Source: PALSA-1004 sp046596405 (GTDB lineage Bacteria; Pseudomonadota; Gammaproteobacteria; Burkholderiales; SG8-41). Taken from it: a stretch of DNA of 64,000 nucleotides. Shown here piece by piece: positions 60,116-64,000 of this stretch. The position numbers were made by a program, and so were the translations under genes. The stretch spans positions 4,357 to 68,356 of the forward strand of contig JBKJMN010000021.1 of assembly GCA_046596405.1 (NCBI GenBank), read 5' to 3'. The notes beneath the pieces were generated by a model. The model did not search any database. It saw only the letters and a program-made list of their open reading frames with translations, and was not told where the DNA came from. The stretch's first letter is position 1; every line of letters begins with the position of its first letter.

Positions 60116-61144
60116 ATGAAAATCACCGCTTTGCTGGCCCGCATCGGGCTGACCGCAATTTTCGCGCTGCCGGCCATCCCCGCCTTCGCCCAGGCCGACG
60201 CGTGCAAGAATCGCGGTGATCTTGACGCGCAGTATTGCGATGAAAACAAAGACCTCGTCGCGGACACGCCGAAAGATTCCAAGCGCTACAAGACCCCTAA
60301 CACCCTCGTCTTCACGTATACGCCCGTCGAAGATCCGGCCGTTTACGAGCAGGCGTTCCGCCCCTTCACCGATCACCTTGCCAAGTGCACGGGCAGGAAA
60401 GTGGTGTTTTTCCAGGTGCAGTCGAACGCGGCCGAAATTGAAGCGATGCGCTCCGGAAGGCTGCATGTCGGCGGGTTCTCCACCGGCCCGACCGCCTTCG
60501 CGGTGAACATCGCGGGCGCCGTGCCGTTCGCCGTCAAAGGCAGCGAGAAGGAATTCCAGGGCTACAACTTGATCGTGATCGTCAAGGGCAGTTCGCCTTA
60601 CCAGAAGCTTGCCGACCTGAAGGGCAAGAAGGTCGCGCATACGGCGCCTTCGTCCAACTCCGGGCACCTGGCGCCGCTTGCGCTGTTTCCCGCGCAGGGC
60701 TTGGCACCCGACAAAGACTATAAGCCCGTGTTCTCGGGCAAGCACGACCAGTCGGTGCTCGGCGTCAACTCGGGTGACTACGACGCCGCGGCCGTGGCGT
60801 CCGACGTGTTCAAGCGCATGGCCGAGCGCGGCCAGGTGAAGGAAGCCGACTTCCGCGTGATCTATCGCAGCCAGAAGTTCCCGACCTCGTCGTTTGCCTA
60901 CGCGCATGACCTCGACCCGAAGCTGGTCGACAAGATGCTGACTTGCTTCTATGAGTATCGCTTCACGCCGGAAATGGTGAAGGCCTTTGGCGGCGCCGAT
61001 CGGTTCTTCCCCATCAACTATCAGACGTCATGGGAAGCGGTGCGTACGGTGGCCAAGGGTTCGGGCCAGGCCTTCGACAAGAGCACGTATGAGAAGGAAA
61101 CCAAGCGCGAGGCCGAGGCCGCCGCCAAGGCCAAGAAGGGCTGA
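60116..61144 (+). CDS. phnD: Phosphate/phosphite/phosphonate-type periplasmic binding protein
   Basis: ATG at 60116 follows GGAGG. The 342-residue protein has a signal peptide (I-G-L-T-A-I-F-A-L-P-A-I-P-A-F-A) and the PhnD fold, with S-G-R-L-H-V-G-G-F-S-T-G-P-T and A-H-T-A-P-S-S-N-S-G-H near the ligand site. It delivers the oxyanion to PhnE. The next gene overlaps its stop by one base. No phosphonate-breakdown genes are in the window, so the substrate is unresolved. Confidence 0.9.
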   Translation: MKITALLARIGLTAIFALPAIPAFAQADACKNRGDLDAQYCDENKDLVADTPKDSKRYKTPNTLVFTYTPVEDPAVYEQAFRPFTDHLAKCTGRKVVFFQVQSNAAEIEAMRSGRLHVGGFSTGPTAFAVNIAGAVPFAVKGSEKEFQGYNLIVIVKGSSPYQKLADLKGKKVAHTAPSSNSGHLAPLALFPAQGLAPDKDYKPVFSGKHDQSVLGVNSGDYDAAAVASDVFKRMAERGQVKEADFRVIYRSQKFPTSSFAYAHDLDPKLVDKMLTCFYEYRFTPEMVKAFGGADRFFPINYQTSWEAVRTVAKGSGQAFDKSTYEKETKREAEAAAKAKKG

Positions 61145-61893
61145 TGCTCGAACTGCGCCACCTGTCGAAGTCGTATGTGGCCGGGAGGCCGGTTCTCATC
61201 GACATCAACCTCGAAATTGCAGCGCGCGGCATCACGTCGATCATCGGGCCCTCCGGCACCGGCAAGAGCACGCTGATCCGCTGCATCAACCGGCTGGTGG
61301 AGCCGACGGAAGGCGAGATCCTGTTCGAAGGCGCGGACCTGGCCAAGCTATCCGGTGCGCCGCTGCGCCAGGCACGGCGGCACATCGGCATGGTGTTCCA
61401 GGAATTCAACCTCGTCGAGCGCCTGACGGTGATGGAGAACCTGCTGTCGGGGCGTCTTGGCTACGTTTCGCCATGGCGCGCGTGGCGGCGCAAGTTTCCC
61501 GAATCCGATATCCGCAAGGCCTACGAATTGCTGGACATCGTGGGCCTCGCGGGCTTCGCCCATCGGCGCGCGGATGCGCTGTCCGGCGGTCAGCGCCAGC
61601 GCGTGGGCATCGCGCGTGCGGTGATGCAGGAGCCGAAGCTGCTGCTGGCGGATGAACCCACGTCGTCGCTCGACCCCAAGACGTCAGTCGAGATCATGGA
61701 ACTGCTGGCCGGCGTGGGCCGTGCGCGCGAAATTCCCGTACTGATCAACATGCACGACGTGGAACTGGCCAAGCGCTTCGCCGACCGCGTCGTCGGCATG
61801 TCCGGCGGTCGCGTGATCTTCGATGGCGCGCCGGTGTATCTGACCGATGCCATCCTGAAGCAGATCTACGGCGGCGAGGCGTGGTTGCAATGA
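61144..61893 (+). CDS. phnC: Phosphonate-type ABC transporter ATPase
   Basis: The 249-residue ATPase has Walker A G-P-S-G-T-G-K-S-T, Q-loop, signature L-S-G-G-Q-R-Q-R-V and Walker B L-L-L-A-D-E-P-T-S-S-L-D. It pairs with two PhnE permeases to drive uptake. ATG shares one base with the phnD stop. Confidence 0.93.
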   Translation: MLELRHLSKSYVAGRPVLIDINLEIAARGITSIIGPSGTGKSTLIRCINRLVEPTEGEILFEGADLAKLSGAPLRQARRHIGMVFQEFNLVERLTVMENLLSGRLGYVSPWRAWRRKFPESDIRKAYELLDIVGLAGFAHRRADALSGGQRQRVGIARAVMQEPKLLLADEPTSSLDPKTSVEIMELLAGVGRAREIPVLINMHDVELAKRFADRVVGMSGGRVIFDGAPVYLTDAILKQIYGGEAWLQ

Positions 61894-61932
61894 GGCGGCT
61901 GCAATGAGCCCGCACTGGCAAGGCACAACCCG

Positions 61933-62802
61933 ATGAACACCGCCGCGACCGCCGCCAGCCCGCTGCCTGACCCGTTTCCGCGCAGCATCTGGCCGCGCGT
62001 GGCGTGGGTGGCGCTTGCCGTGTATGTCGTCTACGCGTGCGCGCAGATGGACATCTCGTGGGAGCGGCTGCAGATCGGCCTGGCGAACGCGGGCAAGTTC
62101 TTCAGCCGGCTCTTTCCGCCGGATTTTACTCGCGAGGACTTGTTGCTCAAGGGCCTGCTCGAAAGCCTTGAGATTGCCGTGTTGTCCACGACGCTGGGCA
62201 TTACGCTGGCGCTGCCCATCGGGCTCGCGGCGGCGCGCAACCTGATGCCGTCGTGGGTGTCGTGGCCCGCCCGCGCGATCATCGTGACGGCGCGCTCGTT
62301 CCATCCGGTGATCGTGGCCATCCTGTTCGTCAAGGCGGTGGGGTTCGGCGCACTGGCCGGCGTGCTGGCGCTGACCGTTGCCTCCGTCGGCTTCATCGGC
62401 AAGCTTTTCACGGAAGCCATCGAGGAAATCTCGCTGAAGCAGGTGGAGGCCGTGCGCGCCACCGGAGCGCCATTTACCTCGGTGCTGGCGTATGGCGTGA
62501 TGCCGCAGGTGTTTTCGCGTTTCATCGGCTTTGGCACCTACCAGCTCGACTCGAACCTGCGCAATTCCACGATGGTGGGTATCGTCGGCGCCGGCGGCAT
62601 CGGCGGCACGCTGTTCGCCGCCTTCCAGCGCTTCGACTACGACTTCGTCTGCGCGATCCTTTTATCCATCATCGGTCTGATCATGCTGGGCGAGGTGCTA
62701 GCCACCGCGGTGCGGGCGATTTTCATCGACAACGCGACCATCAGCGATCTCTTCCGCAAGCGCAGCAAGGTCCCGCGCGAACGCGTTCTGGAGGATGACT
62801 GA
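61933..62802 (+). CDS. phnE: Phosphonate-type ABC transporter permease 1
   Basis: The 289-residue permease has about six helices and the EAA loop in A-I-E-E-I-S-L-K-Q-V-E-A-V-R-A-T-G-A-P. It is the first of two phnE copies; they are similar in layout but diverged, so the channel is likely a heterodimer. Stop overlaps the second copy. Confidence 0.92.
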   Translation: MNTAATAASPLPDPFPRSIWPRVAWVALAVYVVYACAQMDISWERLQIGLANAGKFFSRLFPPDFTREDLLLKGLLESLEIAVLSTTLGITLALPIGLAAARNLMPSWVSWPARAIIVTARSFHPVIVAILFVKAVGFGALAGVLALTVASVGFIGKLFTEAIEEISLKQVEAVRATGAPFTSVLAYGVMPQVFSRFIGFGTYQLDSNLRNSTMVGIVGAGGIGGTLFAAFQRFDYDFVCAILLSIIGLIMLGEVLATAVRAIFIDNATISDLFRKRSKVPRERVLEDD

Positions 62803-63623
62803 TGGAGTCCGCCACCATCGGGACGCCGCCCGTCGCGCAACGCCGCTGGACGCGCTTCTCTCGGGCCCAGCGCCTTACGCGCTTCATGGTCTACCTCGTC
62901 ATCGTGGCTGCCATCGTGGCATCGCTGCGTACGATCGAGGTGATCCCGGAGTTTCTCTACGACGCCCCGGAACAGATGGTCGACCTGTTCTCGCGGATGT
63001 GGCCGGTGGATTGGTCACACTACCCGGAGACGGTGCACGAAGCGCTGATCGAGACGATCAACATCGCGTCAATAGGCACCCTGCTGGCGCTGGTGCTCGC
63101 GTTGCCCGTCGGCGTGCTGGCCGCGCACAACCTGGTCCCGTTCACTCCGGTCAACCTTTTCGCCAAGCTGATCCTGGTGTCATCACGCTCCGTCAATTCG
63201 CTGGTATGGGCGTTGCTGTTTGTCGGCATCTTCGGACCCGGCGCGCTGGCCGGCACGCTCGCCATCGCCTTCCGCTCGATCGGCTTCGTCGGCAAGCTCT
63301 TCGGCGAAGCGCTGGAGGAAGCGGCACCCGGCCCCATCGAGGCGCTGACCGCCGCCGGTGCGCCATGGTGGTCGCGGATGACCTATGGCTACTGGCCGCA
63401 GGTGAAACCGGCATTCTGGTCGGTCGCGCTGTTTCGCTGGGACATCAACGTCCGCGAATCTGCCGTCCTGGGCCTGGTGGGCGCGGGCGGAATCGGCATG
63501 GCGCTCGATTCCGCGCTCAATCTCTTCCAATGGGATCGCGTCGCGCTGATTCTTTTCGCCATCCTGATCGTGGTGATCATCGCCGAGGTGGTGGTGACGC
63601 AGGTCCGCAAGCGGATGATCTGA
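62802..63623 (+). CDS. phnE: Phosphonate-type ABC transporter permease 2
   Basis: The 273-residue permease has the EAA loop E-A-L-E-E-A-A-P-G-P-I-E-A-L-T-A-A-G-A and the helix pattern of its upstream partner. It ends the phnDCEE operon. ATG overlaps the previous stop (TGATGG). Confidence 0.92.
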   Translation: MESATIGTPPVAQRRWTRFSRAQRLTRFMVYLVIVAAIVASLRTIEVIPEFLYDAPEQMVDLFSRMWPVDWSHYPETVHEALIETINIASIGTLLALVLALPVGVLAAHNLVPFTPVNLFAKLILVSSRSVNSLVWALLFVGIFGPGALAGTLAIAFRSIGFVGKLFGEALEEAAPGPIEALTAAGAPWWSRMTYGYWPQVKPAFWSVALFRWDINVRESAVLGLVGAGGIGMALDSALNLFQWDRVALILFAILIVVIIAEVVVTQVRKRMI

Positions 63624-63765
63624 TCTACGCCTTTTTCGCCCCCGGCGAAGAAGTAGACCTTCGCGTCCCCAGTGTTTGTCCTACATTCGATCGCGAAATC
63701 CGCCTGGTGATCCGGCTGCGGAAGATGCCCAGAATCCCATCGTCAATTCATTTGGGAGTAACACC

Positions 63766-63843
63766 ATGGGCAAATACATTCTTGGCTGGATCCTTGGAAT
63801 CCCTGCGATCGTACTGGTCGTGATTTACTTCTTTTTCAACTGA
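63766..63843 (+). CDS. 25-residue single-helix membrane microprotein
   Basis: An ATG behind GGGAG (7-base spacing) encodes MGKYILGWILGIPAIVLVVI and then Y-F-F-F-N, one full transmembrane helix with a positive start. I recall similar tiny Gly-x-x-x-Gly-type membrane proteins in other betaproteobacteria, and the good ribosome site supports it. The 142 bases before it show nothing clear, and the 157 bases after it contain no gene I can support. Confidence 0.6.
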   Translation: MGKYILGWILGIPAIVLVVIYFFFN

Positions 63844-64000
63844 TCCTCCGCGCAATGCACCGGCCACAAGGTTGGTGCAACGTCGAGAGGATCTTGTCCC
63901 GCAGTCAGGGACGCCGCCGCACGACAGGCCGTGGTCGATCGTTACGCCGTGGCCTCCGAGGCTCGCCACTGCTCGCGCACCATCCGCATCAACATCTGCG

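Noticed and set aside
62795..63823. 342-residue open frame overlapping the second phnE
   Set aside because: It lies in another frame of phnE, is Arg/Gly-rich and shows no family motif; the phnE frame has clear transporter motifs.
63942..64000. Possible C-terminal end of a minus-strand gene entering from the right edge
   Set aside because: Only 19 codons before a TAA are visible (ending M-V-R-E-Q-W-R-A-S-E-A-T-A); too short to support as a gene.

Overview
The window looks like chromosome from a GC-rich betaproteobacterium (Burkholderiales or Nitrosomonadales grade) that can oxidise reduced sulfur. The evidence is a set of gene orders I know from that class: rplU-rpmA-obgE-proB, pepA|holC|valS divergent from lptFG, ilvBHC-psd-pssA-leuA, pilSR-ampD, and the sigma factor/DUF3619/DUF3106/RDD cassette. 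A sox gene set is also present. Genus is not resolved. Most of the sequence is core chromosome with few mobile elements.

Layout, left part. Three tandem TPR-glycosyltransferase paralogues (1-4750, the first cut by the window edge) precede two tandem type IV pilin genes (5089-6083). A textbook sigma-54 promoter lies ahead of the first pilin, and the probable regulators PilS/PilR are at 49777-52784. On the minus strand follow soxY-soxZ-soxXA-soxB (6114-10055), with SoxX and SoxA fused in one triheme protein, and moaC. Next come a BepA-like M48 protease, a decayed chromate-transporter remnant, a Ser/Thr kinase with a cyclic-nucleotide-binding tail, and a TusA / thioredoxin / lipoate-ligase-like trio that may also serve sulfur metabolism.

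Middle. A minus-strand block holds DUF4126, an MFS exporter, valS (with an unusual 193-residue N-terminal fusion), holC and pepA. It is divergent from lptF-lptG (LPS export). The sigma-factor cassette (27028-27594 and downstream) appears to use a CTG start. The branched-chain amino-acid and phospholipid region follows: ilvB, ilvH, ilvC, an internally deleted psd remnant, pssA, a candidate leucine leader peptide, and leuA. After it come a cytidylate-kinase-like/BON protein, wrbA-hugZ-DUF2069, yihY, a lytic transglycosylase, proS, an aminopropyltransferase-like protein, rppH, a rubrerythrin / Fe-S protein / DUF3501 operon, a CNP1-like protein, and proB-obgE-rpmA-rplU.

Right part. ispB is followed immediately by a 106-bp MITE-like element and tRNA-Pro(CGG). 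Then come pilS-pilR, ampD, and nrdA-nrdB behind a sigma-70 promoter overlapped by a pair of NrdR-type boxes 31 bp apart. Several small proteins follow (DUF2442, lysine-rich H1-like, PsiF-like, DUF302, KTSC), then a phnDCEE phosphonate/phosphite-type ABC importer and a 25-residue membrane microprotein.

I found no CRISPR array, rRNA, intact insertion sequence or prophage. The most unusual items are the SoxX-SoxA fusion, the ValRS N-terminal fusion, the psd internal deletion, the leuA leader, the TusA-Trx-lipoate-ligase trio and the MITE that supplies the ispB stop codon. All functional assignments come from reading motifs; no database search was run.
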